From the IMG/VR virus record IMGVR_UViG_3300004097_000007, positions 1 through 57,715 of that record: DNA of 57,715 bases; one strand, given 5' to 3'. This DNA comes from a virus. A program made the translations under genes and the position numbers. The notes under the pieces were generated by a model. That model was not told the origin of the DNA, did no database searches, and saw only the letters and a program-made list of their open reading frames with translations. Shown piece by piece: positions 8,621 to 17,600 of the stretch. The stretch's first letter is position 1. Every line of letters starts with the position of its first letter.

Positions 8621-9433
8621 ATGAACGAGACCAAGCAATCCGAGATGTTCGAAATTAGTGCGAAAGCACAACGCCGCCATGCACGTAAAGCCGAAAAAGA
8701 AATGAAGCAGGCCAAGCGAAATCCCAAGCCAATTGAAGCGCGTAATACACGCCAGCAGTTTTATATTGATAGCCTACACAACAATGAACTAACATTTGGA
8801 GTAGGGCCAGCGGGTGTAGGAAAAACATACGTACCAGCGCGTATATATGGAGCCATGCTTGCTTCTGGAGAAATAACTAAGTTGTATGTCGCGCGTCCAA
8901 ACGTCGCTAAAAAACAACATCAAAATGGATTTCTACCCGGAACGTTAGAAGAAAAAACCGCACCGTGGCTCGTCCCGATATTTGAAGGCATCAAAGACAG
9001 TATGAGTCCTGCCGAATTTGAGCGCCTAAAACGTGAGAAAAGAATAGAAGAAGTACCGTACGAGTACATCCAAGGACGCACATTTAAGAATGCGGCGTGC
9101 ATCATTGATGAAGCTGAAAATCTGGATCTAGATGATCTGTATATCACATTGACTCGCCAAGGTGAAGGCCTAAGTATGGTTCTATGCGGCGATATCTACC
9201 AATCGCGCATCCCTAATAGCGGTTTGAAAACTGTTGTAGATATGGCACAGTCCTCTCATATGGAATCTATCGGAATTATTGAATTCCAAGACGAGGACGT
9301 GGTTCGCTCACGCCAAGCGCGTCAGTGGGCAAAGGCATTCCGAGACCACCACTCCTTGAAAAATGCACCGGATTATGATAGTGACCAAGGGGTATTAGAC
9401 TTGCCCGATTTCATAACCAAGGATAAAATTTAA
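8621..9433 (+). CDS. phoH: PhoH-like P-loop ATPase
   Basis: PhoH family: Walker A GPAGVGKT at residues 62-69, the family signature QGRTF at 151-155 and Walker B CIIDEAEN at 160-167, followed by MVLCGD as the sensor region. The N-terminal 40 residues are basic and charged. GGAG lies 11 bases before ATG 8621. The stop overlaps the next start as TAATG, so translation is coupled to the neck genes. PhoH proteins are frequent in marine phages; an RNA-linked ATPase or nuclease role is suggested for the family, but the phage function is unsettled. Its placement among head-tail joining genes is odd. Confidence 0.9.
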   Translation: MNETKQSEMFEISAKAQRRHARKAEKEMKQAKRNPKPIEARNTRQQFYIDSLHNNELTFGVGPAGVGKTYVPARIYGAMLASGEITKLYVARPNVAKKQHQNGFLPGTLEEKTAPWLVPIFEGIKDSMSPAEFERLKREKRIEEVPYEYIQGRTFKNAACIIDEAENLDLDDLYITLTRQGEGLSMVLCGDIYQSRIPNSGLKTVVDMAQSSHMESIGIIEFQDEDVVRSRQARQWAKAFRDHHSLKNAPDYDSDQGVLDLPDFITKDKI

Positions 9434-9951
9434 TGGCTTTCGTTTTCACAGTAGAGACAGGCGCAGGGACAGACCCTCTAGCCAACTCTTATGTCTCCGT
9501 TGTGGAAGCGGACGACATCATTACAACAAACATCCATGCAGCGCTTGAATGGGACATGTTGGCGGTAGAACAAAAAGAGAGATTACTGGTATGGGCATCT
9601 CGATATCTCGATGAGCACACCACGTGGAAAGGCGAGAAAACCATTTCTACAAGTCCACGCCGCTGGCCCCGTTCAGGAGTATGCGACCGCGATAACACCC
9701 ATATTGGACCTAATGAAATCCCTGTCCAATTGAAAGTGGCCACCGCCGAAATGGCTCGATATTTAGTGGCGCAAGATCGTACTGTTGAACGCGATAGTGA
9801 TGGACTCGAACGTGTCAAAGCAGACGTTGTAGAAATCGAGTTCCTTCCGGGCTACCGCCTCCCATCTGTACCATCCAATATGCAGTATCTTGTACAAGGT
9901 CTTGGAGCCATTTTTGGTGGCGGATTTCGCTATGGAAAGGTGACACGTTAG
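9433..9951 (+). CDS. Head-tail adaptor, 'DnaT-like' family (172 aa)
   Basis: The N-terminus (TVETGAGTDPLANSYVSVVEAD) and the RYLDEHTTWKGEK ... RRWPRSG ... IPVQLKVATAEMARYL pattern match the phage family usually labelled 'putative DnaT-like'. These proteins are encoded between capsid and tail genes and act as connector/adaptor proteins in the HK97 gp6 position. It overlaps phoH and the next gene by one base each. The DnaT name is historical; replication function is not implied here. Confidence 0.7.
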   Translation: MAFVFTVETGAGTDPLANSYVSVVEADDIITTNIHAALEWDMLAVEQKERLLVWASRYLDEHTTWKGEKTISTSPRRWPRSGVCDRDNTHIGPNEIPVQLKVATAEMARYLVAQDRTVERDSDGLERVKADVVEIEFLPGYRLPSVPSNMQYLVQGLGAIFGGGFRYGKVTR

Positions 9952-10355
9952 TGGGCTTTAAATCTCTTCTTGATAATCAGGTGCAAGGTCTAATGAAGAC
10001 CCTAGGCCAAGCCGATGGCCTAGCACCGAATCATACGTACAATCAGGTCACCGCTAACGCGTATGACCCTGCAACAATGACTAATGCTGCAACCGAAGTT
10101 CCCTATACTGATGTTCCAATGGTTATGGCAAGATTTAAAATTGAAGAAATAGACGGGGAAAAAGTTGTCGCCACCGATTTAAAGGCAATCATTGCCTCTC
10201 TTGATTTGGCTGTACAACCTTCTGAGCAAGATATTATTGTCATACAAACTGCAGGTACTGTAGCCGGACCTGTCGGAACCCGCTATCAGGTAGAAAAAGT
10301 AATGGGAGTTCCGGGCAACAGTGTGCACATTCTTCAAATTAGAAAGACTACGTAA
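9951..10355 (+). CDS. Putative head-closure/stopper protein (134 aa)
   Basis: GTG start at 9951 overlaps the upstream stop as TAGTG, and the gene overlaps the next by one base. Second in a four-gene coupled block that ends in a tail terminator, the usual slot for a head-closure (HK97 gp7 / SPP1 gp16 type) protein. The C-terminal half has the expected small beta-barrel look (DIIVIQTAGTVAGPVGTRYQ). The assignment rests mainly on gene order. Confidence 0.55.
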   Translation: MGFKSLLDNQVQGLMKTLGQADGLAPNHTYNQVTANAYDPATMTNAATEVPYTDVPMVMARFKIEEIDGEKVVATDLKAIIASLDLAVQPSEQDIIVIQTAGTVAGPVGTRYQVEKVMGVPGNSVHILQIRKTT

Positions 10356-10840
10356 TGCCGCGCGGGAGTACTGTAATAAACGCTGTTGGCTTCAATAGTA
10401 GCCTTGATCGCACAATCACCCGCTTAGAAAAGAAGTGGATGAAACGTAACCAGACATTGGTTAACACGGCGATGAAGAAGTTGATAGCACGTACACCCGT
10501 ACATACAGGGCAGACCGTACGCAATTACATCGCCTCGAACGGTAACCCCGCCTCCGGCGGTGTTATAGCAGGTGAAGCTCCTGTTGAGCGCACAAACTCA
10601 AAGTCTCTAGGAACTGAGCGCCTGCGTGGAGGGGCGGAAGCACAGGCTTTAGCAACTCTCGCAACCGTGGATTTTTCAGATCCATACGATACATTCTTTA
10701 TAACTAACAGATCCCCCGCCGTAGGCGGGTTGGAGATTGGGGCATTACCCAAAGAGCCGTTCACGCCTAGATCCCCCGCAGGTATGTTTGGAATAACGCT
10801 GCAGGATATATCAGCTATCGCAGACCGAGGAATATTTTAA
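10355..10840 (+). CDS. HK97 gp10-like tail-completion/neck protein (161 aa)
   Basis: It has the HK97-gp10 family layout: an N-terminal helix, then ARTPVHTGQTVRNYI at about residues 44-58 (the conserved 'TPV-TG-L' element), a mixed middle, and a C-terminal EPFTPRSPAGM region. Members join the connector to the tail terminator. Coupled to both neighbours by TAATG overlaps. A 15-base perfect palindrome (10715-10729) lies within the coding sequence. Confidence 0.65.
   Translation: MPRGSTVINAVGFNSSLDRTITRLEKKWMKRNQTLVNTAMKKLIARTPVHTGQTVRNYIASNGNPASGGVIAGEAPVERTNSKSLGTERLRGGAEAQALATLATVDFSDPYDTFFITNRSPAVGGLEIGALPKEPFTPRSPAGMFGITLQDISAIADRGIF
10715..10729. repeat. 15-base palindrome CCCGCC-GTA-GGCGGG in the gp10-like gene
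   Basis: The only plus-arm member of the GTA-centred palindromes and the longest arms (6 bp). It encodes SPAVGG in the neck protein. A related CCGCC-TCC-GGCGG is at 10548-10560. Confidence 0.55.
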
Positions 10841-11253
10841 TGACACCTGATATGGTATCAGACGCCCAAGTTCTTTTTTCAACACGACTACATGAACTGT
10901 ATCCGGATATGCCCGTGTTTTTCTCGAATACAGATGTAACCGACCAGATCGGATATTATGCGGTGTTTCACGTTTTACCGGGGGATACGCTGCCGATAAA
11001 TCTAGGCATAACCGCGAAATCTCGTAACGTTGGTTTGATTCAGATTGATGTTATTGGTCCGTTAGACGTGGGCCGTGGAGAAGCTTTTAAACGCGCGTTT
11101 TCCCTTGGTAAGGTATTTCGCCGCCAAGTACGTACCGTAACCACTGAGGGACAGGTTACTTACAAAGATCCGAGCGTTGCAGACGCGGGGGAAGTTCGCG
11201 GAAAGCACATGGAGATGGTGCGAATTCCGTATAGATACGACTTTGTGGGTTGA
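10840..11253 (+). CDS. Tail terminator protein (DUF4128/gpU-like, 137 aa)
   Basis: Length, position last before the tail tube gene and the pattern YPDMPVFFSN ... VLPGDTLPINLG ... GLIQIDVIGPLDVGRGEA ... PYRYDFVG fit the phage tail-terminator-like family (DUF4128, lambda gpU fold). The protein caps the completed tail and docks it to the head. TAATG overlap with the upstream gene. The stop codon is embedded in the -35 box of the promoter for the tail tube gene. Confidence 0.7.
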   Translation: MTPDMVSDAQVLFSTRLHELYPDMPVFFSNTDVTDQIGYYAVFHVLPGDTLPINLGITAKSRNVGLIQIDVIGPLDVGRGEAFKRAFSLGKVFRRQVRTVTTEGQVTYKDPSVADAGEVRGKHMEMVRIPYRYDFVG

Positions 11254-11278
11254 CAGTATCCCCGTTGTCAGCTATTCT
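11250..11278 (+). promoter_or_regulatory. Sigma-70-like promoter for the tail genes
   Basis: Perfect TTGACA (11250-11255) overlaps the TGA stop of the tail terminator gene; 17-base spacer; TATTCT (11273-11278). A leader of about 150 bases precedes the tail tube gene and contains no open gene I can support. Confidence 0.6.
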
Positions 11279-11434
11279 GGCCCGTTACTCCGACCAATCT
11301 TGACTTTCATGTAGATATTGGGTAGTCTCCCCAGTACGTAGAGAACGCTCAGCGCACTCTATCTGATCAGATTTAGAACGTAGGGGTGGCACGGCTACCC
11401 TCCTATACCCGCCCATTATAAGGAGGCATGCATA

Positions 11435-13537
11435 GTGACCTTTGCTGACGCAAACCGCGCACAAATTCGTACTTTAGAAGAAGTTACTTGGGGGATCACT
11501 CCCACGGTAGGATCTTCTCGCGAAATGCGCTTAACATCTTCATCTCTGTCCGCGACAAAAGAGACGGCGGTCTCCGACGAACTTCGTGCGGATCGTATGG
11601 TTCCTGATATTGTCGAAGTCGCAGCGCACTCTAGTGGTGAAATTAACTTTGAATGGTCTTCTGGCCCGCAGGACGAATTCCTTGCCGGATTCCTTCTATC
11701 CACTTGGACGCGCCCGATGAACATGGATTTCTGGAAAGGATCCATTGTAACCGTATCTGCGGCTAATACCTTCACATTAGTAGGCGTCGACGCTACGCCG
11801 TATATTGAAGCAGGCCGTGTCATCAAGATTGTTGGGTTAGAAGCCGCTGCAAATAATGGCTACTTCACAGTGGCTACTGTAGCTGTAAACGGATCCAATA
11901 CTGATATAACCGTAGCAGCATCCAATTTGGTTGTAGAAGCAGGCGGGAACGCGGCGCGTCTATATGACGCCAATGACGTCATCATTAACGGTAATGAAAC
12001 CATCTCAGCAACCGCATCTGGTTTTGCGGGAACAGGTGTGTTTGCTTCTGCGATTGCTGCTGGACAGCTACAAGTAGGACAGCAAGTTACAGTAGAAGGC
12101 ATGGGATACGGTACAGCGGTCGTGACCTTTACAACTGCTGCTGCGTCCACATTTGCTATGGTACTCAGCGACGGTACAAACGAATTAACCATCACAACTA
12201 CGACTGATTTTGACCCAGGCGTGGATCACATTGCATCTGCCGCAGCGCTTGCGGCATTCATCAACACAAACGCCCGTACAGGTGCCACAGCGCTTAACGT
12301 TAAGGCTTCCGACGACGGTGCAGGGGTTGTTACAGTAACCAACCTTAATACCTTTGTGACTGATCCTGTAACACTGGTTCGCACTGCCTCAACTGGCGGC
12401 GGACAAGCGTACGTAACAGTGCCTGATGCAAACGTTGTTGTTACATCCTTTTCTGCAGCAACGATCACAGTGGCAGGGGACATTACAACATCTGTTCTAA
12501 CACTCGATAACGGTAATGACACGATCACAGCATTAACAGCAGGCACAAGCTATCCGGTAACGGGAGCAGGCGCAGCGGCGGACGGCGCGGCGCTGGCGGC
12601 GGCAATCAATGCTCTGGAAGGCTGGACGGCTGTTGATGATTCTGCTGGAATTCTGACGGTATATCCAAAGCACGCGAATGCTACAATCAACGTTACTACA
12701 GTTGATGCAACGGTTGTCCTAACAACTCCCGTGGAGTACACAGGCAGCACTGAATCGCGCGGCGTATTCAGAATTACAGGCGTAGCTGACGACTTGTTGA
12801 GCGTCACACCTGCACCGCAAATCACACCTGCTGGGCAAGCTGTTGTTATTAAAGGGTCACACCTACGTAACTCTGGAAATGTAAACGCGATTGCGCAGCG
12901 TTCGTGGAGCATTGAAACGGCTTACACCGACATCGATCAGTACATGGAACAGGATGGCATGGTCGTAGGTACCATGGGCTTAGAGATTGCTTCTGGGTCT
13001 ATCCTAACGGGTACACTCGGTTTCGAAGGACGTGCTACGTCATTGCGCCAGTCCACGCTACTTGGATCGCCACTGTATGTGCAGCAAGTCGCCCAATCAG
13101 GTGAAGTGTCCAACGCAACCACAGACGTGGGTAATATCGAAAAAGATGGTGAACTTCTTCCAGCATGTATCCAATCGTTGTCTATTTCTGGGGAAGCCGG
13201 ACTGCGTATGCAAAATTGCGTCGGATCTAAGTTCCCACGCGGTATTGGTACAGGACGATTCAACTTGTCTGGATCCGCAACGATCTACTTTGAAAATCAG
13301 ACACTGTTCAACGACTTCATCTCCCATAGCACACTTTCGCTAGGGTGGTCAGTGGCTGACGCTGAAAATATCGCCTATTATTTCCGCATTCCTGCAGCGA
13401 AATTCTCTGCAGATGAGATTGCACCGGGTGGTATCGACCAAGACGTGTTTGAAAATATCGAGTGGACAGCGTTCCGCGATGCGGCGACGAATACCATGCT
13501 TATGTTGGATCGATTCTCTAACGACACAGCAGTGTAA
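11435..13537 (+). CDS. Major tail tube protein with a large internal insertion (700 aa)
   Basis: GTG 11435 follows a perfect AAGGAGG at 11420-11426. Residues ~1-105 and ~470-700 read as a typical siphophage tube protein: the end has SIETAYTDIDQYMEQDGM, NQTLFNDFISHS, an AYYFRIPAAKF strand and GGIDQDVFENIEWTAF. The middle ~360 residues are repetitive, Ala/Thr/Val-rich and beta-like, with several (T)ITV/NGxxT repeats, as in surface-exposed Ig-like tail decorations. Usual tube proteins are roughly 150-350 residues. An intrinsic terminator follows immediately, as expected for an abundantly made protein. Confidence 0.75.
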   Translation: MTFADANRAQIRTLEEVTWGITPTVGSSREMRLTSSSLSATKETAVSDELRADRMVPDIVEVAAHSSGEINFEWSSGPQDEFLAGFLLSTWTRPMNMDFWKGSIVTVSAANTFTLVGVDATPYIEAGRVIKIVGLEAAANNGYFTVATVAVNGSNTDITVAASNLVVEAGGNAARLYDANDVIINGNETISATASGFAGTGVFASAIAAGQLQVGQQVTVEGMGYGTAVVTFTTAAASTFAMVLSDGTNELTITTTTDFDPGVDHIASAAALAAFINTNARTGATALNVKASDDGAGVVTVTNLNTFVTDPVTLVRTASTGGGQAYVTVPDANVVVTSFSAATITVAGDITTSVLTLDNGNDTITALTAGTSYPVTGAGAAADGAALAAAINALEGWTAVDDSAGILTVYPKHANATINVTTVDATVVLTTPVEYTGSTESRGVFRITGVADDLLSVTPAPQITPAGQAVVIKGSHLRNSGNVNAIAQRSWSIETAYTDIDQYMEQDGMVVGTMGLEIASGSILTGTLGFEGRATSLRQSTLLGSPLYVQQVAQSGEVSNATTDVGNIEKDGELLPACIQSLSISGEAGLRMQNCVGSKFPRGIGTGRFNLSGSATIYFENQTLFNDFISHSTLSLGWSVADAENIAYYFRIPAAKFSADEIAPGGIDQDVFENIEWTAFRDAATNTMLMLDRFSNDTAV

Positions 13538-13550
13538 ACTAATAACAAAG

Positions 13551-13583
13551 AGGGCAGACCCCGAAATCTGCCCTTTTTATTTT
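13551..13583 (+). terminator. Rho-independent terminator after the tail tube gene
   Basis: Arms AGGGCAGA (13551-13558) and TCTGCCCT (13567-13574) pair over an 8-base loop and run into TTTTTATTTT. It lies 14 bases after the tail tube stop. Confidence 0.85.
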
Positions 13584-13620
13584 CTATCCCCGACATTCAG
13601 TTTCTGAATAGCCATGGCTC

Positions 13621-13664
13621 GCGGAGCGTGGAAGGTTGTCGGGGCCGTTATAACCACGCTCCGC
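13621..13664 (+). repeat. 11-bp inverted repeat with 22-base loop upstream of the chaperone gene
   Basis: GCGGAGCGTGG (13621-13631) pairs perfectly with CCACGCTCCGC (13654-13664). No T-run follows, so it is not an ordinary terminator. It lies in the leader of the tail assembly chaperone, between the tube-gene terminator and the ribosome binding site. A structured 5' UTR or protein-binding site is possible. Confidence 0.6.
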
Positions 13665-13694
13665 ACCTAAACACAACCCGACGAGGAAGCAACA

Positions 13695-14156
13695 ATGACT
13701 ACACTAAATAGCACAAATCTTCACGCAATCTTTGCAACAGATCGATCCAAAGAAGAAGACGGATCGTGGGTGGATATCAACCAATTCCAAGGATTGAAGA
13801 TTAAAATTCGTCGCCTACGCTCGGACGCGGCGGCAAAAGAATTTGAAACTAAACTGGCTGCACGCTACGGTGAAGGCAAGCTGCGCGAAATGCAGAAAAA
13901 TTCTACAGGCGGAGACACCAACGAAGGTGCTGAGATCCTGAAATTACAACTGTCTTGTGTTTTGGTTGATTGGAAAGGGTTGGTAGATACTTCTGCAGAG
14001 GCTGACGAAGACGGCATTCTACCTGAAATTCCGTATTCAGCCGAACTGGCCACAGAACTTTTAGAACTACGTGATTTCCGTGAATTCGTATTCCAAGCGG
14101 CGAATGAACGAGACGCCTTTCGCGAAACGTCAAACAAAGACGCAGTAAAAAACTAA
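13695..14156 (+). CDS. Tail assembly chaperone, short form (gpG-like, 153 aa)
   Basis: ATG 13695 with GAGGAAG upstream. Size, acidic helical composition and position between the tube and tape-measure genes match the lambda gpG role: it binds the tape measure and recruits tube subunits during assembly. The reading frame ends GTA AAA AAC TAA, so the last two sense codons form the slippery heptamer A AAA AAC (14147-14153). Ribosomes that do not shift make this form; those that shift make the longer GT product. Confidence 0.8.
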   Translation: MTTLNSTNLHAIFATDRSKEEDGSWVDINQFQGLKIKIRRLRSDAAAKEFETKLAARYGEGKLREMQKNSTGGDTNEGAEILKLQLSCVLVDWKGLVDTSAEADEDGILPEIPYSAELATELLELRDFREFVFQAANERDAFRETSNKDAVKN

Positions 14157-14608
14157 CTAGCTTCCTTCGCTGGACTTTGGATCAATCCCCAACGTCCAGC
14201 AAGGAAGCCAGCAAAGAAAAATTTAAGGCGGCATTGGCGGCGAAGGGTAGTAAGAAGATCACAGCGGTCTCCAAAACCCCGCCCGCACAAAAGGCAGTAA
14301 AAGAAGAAGTTCCTATCCTGTTTCCAGATTTATTCTGGGTATGGGGTGCGTACTGTTTTTTGAACGAGCGCCGCCAAGTGGGACCAAATGGACCACAGCC
14401 TATTTCGGTTGAAGCGATGCAGGCGTACTCGCAGCTAACCAACCGCATCGAAACCACCTATCGTGAACAACTACTTCTTTTCATTCCAGAACTAGATCGA
14501 CTGTTTCTACATGATTTCTACGCGAAACAACAGGAACAACATGAAGAAATGCAGAAGAAGCAAGACCAATCCGCGCGCCGCGCAAAAAACACAGGACGAA
14601 GTCGATAA
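13695..14608 (+). CDS. Tail assembly chaperone, -1 frameshift fusion (gpGT-like, 304 aa)
   Basis: The -1 frame is open from the slippery site to a TAA at 14606-14608 and adds 151 residues, starting LTSFLRWTLDQSP, to the 153 of the short form. The join is 13695-14153 then 14153-14608. The added part carries a basic Lys/Ala linker, a PDLFWVWGAYCFLNERRQ segment and a C-terminal amphipathic tail EQHEEMQKKQDQ. The T-like frame has no good independent start near 14177 (only TTG), supporting translation by frameshift. The tape-measure ATG follows directly. Confidence 0.8.
14147..14208 (+). promoter_or_regulatory. Programmed -1 ribosomal frameshift signal
   Basis: Slippery A AAA AAC at 14147-14153, 6-base spacer containing the zero-frame TAA, then a long stem-loop. 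GCTTCCTT (14160-14167) pairs with AAGGAAGC (14201-14208), and GCTGGAC (14169-14175) pairs with GTCCAGC (14194-14200); C14168 is bulged and the loop is 18 bases. The heptamer, spacing and 15-bp stem are as in known tail-chaperone frameshift sites. Confidence 0.85.
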
Positions 14609-17600
14609 ATGGAATCCAATGAACTCCGCCTGATTATCAACGCTGCCGCTGCGAAAACTGGCGGCAAGCAATTTGTTGCGGCTATACGACAAGTACAGCA
14701 ATCAGTAATGGATCTTGATCGAGATTCTGCGGGATCGTTCACCAAACTAAAAGCCGAAGCTAAAGCGGCAGGAACTGCAGCACGCGCAGCGGGTAAGGAA
14801 ATCGGTGCGGCAGGTAAATCCGCCAAAGCAGGCTCGGATGAAGCTGTCGCAGGCCTTTCAAAACAAACCACTGCAGCACAACGCGCCGCCGCCGCGCAGG
14901 CCCAATTCACTGCATCTATGGGCGCAGCACAGCTTGCGTCTGAACGATTACGTGCGCGATTACTCCGTTCGGGAGACGCTGCGGGGGCTGAATTAGTTAC
15001 AGCGGCGTACGATAAGTTAAAAGTGTCTACAACAGGTCTGGCAGGGAACACAGAACGTGCTCGCGCTTCGCTGGCGACGTTCAGAGGCACGCTTACGCAG
15101 ATACAAGTAAAAGCGCTAGAAACCGCCAATAGCTTTGGGCGCACATCCGCACAGGCGCAGGCACTAACGGGCGCTGTTGGTCGTGTATCCGGTGCAAGTA
15201 ATAACGCTGCAGGCGGTATCCGCAATGCAGGCGGAGCTGCGCGACAAGCATCCCGCGATTTCCAAACAGCGGCTGGAAGCATGCGTGGATTTGAAAACGC
15301 ACTGAACGGCACATTTCAAGCGTCATCACTACTGCGAAATGCTTTCGGAGCGATCACCATCGGCGCATTCACCTCTAGTGTATTTCAAGCTGGCGACGCC
15401 CTTGAGCAATTTAAAACTACGATGGAAGTGGCGAGCGGATCCGTTGCTGCCGCAAGCAGCGACCTAGAGTTTATTGATGGAATGGCAAGCCGTCTCGGTA
15501 CAAACCTTGGCGCGTCCCGCGATGCGTTCTCAAAGTTCGCCGTTTCGGCACAAATTGCAGGCGTTGAAACTGGCCAAACCCGTGAAATATTCGAATCCGT
15601 ATCGACCGCCATGGCTGTTCTTGGTAAAGGTACTGAGGATCAGCGTCTAGCTTTCTTAGCCCTAGAGCAAATGATGTCAAAAGGGGTGATCTCCGCCGAA
15701 GAGCTGCGTCGTCAGCTCGGTGAACGCTTACCTGGCGCCGTATCTATCATGGCGAATGCCCTAGGCGTGGGCGTAGGTGAATTACAGGATATGCTTAAAG
15801 CGGGGGAGCTTGTATCCTCAGAGGTTCTGCCCAAATTCGCCCGTGAATTAGATAAGGTTGTCGGATCGCAGTTGGAGCGTACGTTCAACCGAGCCGGATC
15901 CAACTTAGGCCGTCTACAAGTTGAATTTGCTAAATTGCTGGAAGTAGTGTCGAGTAGCGGATTCTTAGATGAATTATCCTCACAATTTAAAGACCTAACA
16001 ACACTGTTGCGCTCATCTGAGGCAGAGGAAGTCGCCCGCCGCATCGGTCAAGGGATGGCAGATATGGCACGCATGGTCGGAGACGCCGCCCAGTTTATCG
16101 TGCAACATTTAGATACCATCGCCACTGTAGCTAAAACCGTGTTCGGGGGTATCCTTGTACGTCAAATTGGCTTAGCAATTACCGCAATTACCGCGATGGG
16201 ATCAGCCTCGAAGGTTTCGGTAGCCGCACACCTATTATTTGGACGCTCCGCCGCTGCTGTCGGAACGCAAATGGCCACTACTACAGGTAAACTGACTGCA
16301 GGGGCAGCAGCTACTACATTGTTTGGCAGCGCATCCGCAGGCGCGGCAGGTAAAGTTAGACTTCTAGGTGCAGGTATGGGACTCCTGCGCGGATCTTTCG
16401 CGTTTCTAACTGGACCAGTCGGGCTGGCACTTACCGCCTTAACGCTTCTTCCTGCCATTTTCAGTGATGCAGGTAATGCTGCTGAAAATACATCCGCGCA
16501 GTATGAAAAAGCTATGCAGCGCATGAATACAGCAAGCTTCGATTTCTTGGATACTGCTCGTCAGATCGGAGAGCTTACACCGTTTGATCGATTAAATCAA
16601 ACCCTTGGCGCGCTATCCGAAGGACGCGTTATAATTGAGGAGCTGGCTTCTTCCGGAACGTTTTTGACTAATCTCGCTGACAATATGCGCGATCTAACAG
16701 AAGCAACGCAGGGAACGGGAGCGGCTGCAGAGGTTTCTGGATTAACAACGCTTGTAGAAGACCTTCTGGCTATGAACCTGACTGCCCCAGAAGCGGCTGA
16801 CAAGGTTAATGAAATCTCGGATGCGATGAACGCGTTGAACGGTTCTGGAGAATTGGGGGACAACTTTTCCGAGCTGAAAACATTGGGCGACACCTTGAAT
16901 CCGCTGGGACAGGCCATCCTAACGTTCAGTGGATCAATGAAGGAAGCCGACACAATCGCTGGAGATCTGGGTGGCACACTTTCAGATCTCAATGTAAAAC
17001 AGGGAGAGCTTTTTGCGGCGCAAGAACTGCTGATCACCGGGCAGGGCAATTTAAATAACATGTCAGCCGAGACAGCCGCTGCATTTGATGGGCTGGCGAA
17101 CGGTCCTATCGTTGGTTTAGTCAGCCAAATGAGCCAGCTTGAACAGCGTATGCAGCGTATTTCTAACTTAAATGGTTCTGGTGTACGCGTAAATGAACTT
17201 GTAACTAATTTACAACTACTGAGACTGACGTTCGACGGCACGCAAGAATCCATCGATGAGTATGCAGCCCACTTGGAAGAGGCACGCGCTAAGGCACAGC
17301 AAGTCGCTGATAATGATTCGCTTTCTCGCCGTCTCAGAGAAGATGCAGCAGCCGCCTTAGAGGCAATCAGTGAAGCGGAAGCGTACGTAAATTCCTTATT
17401 GAATCTACAGGCGCAGGGAGATACAACTGCTGCGGCGCAGGAGAATTTACGCAATAACGTAAACGGAGCGAGCGGTGCCATGAGCAACGCCTCCGCAGTC
17501 GCATACGAATATGCAGGGGCGCTTGCGGTGGTTGCGTCGGCGCAGGCAAACGTTTCAGACATTTCAACTGATTTCCGAGAACAAAACCGTCTTCGCGTAG

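Noticed and set aside
14177-14608. Independent T-like gene starting at TTG 14177
   Set aside because: No ribosome site; the frame continues upstream without stop to the slippery site, so frameshift expression is the better explanation.
14518-15312. 264-codon open frame antisense to the tape measure start
   Set aside because: It mirrors Ala-rich tape-measure codons, has no ribosome site or promoter, and lies fully opposite a certain gene.
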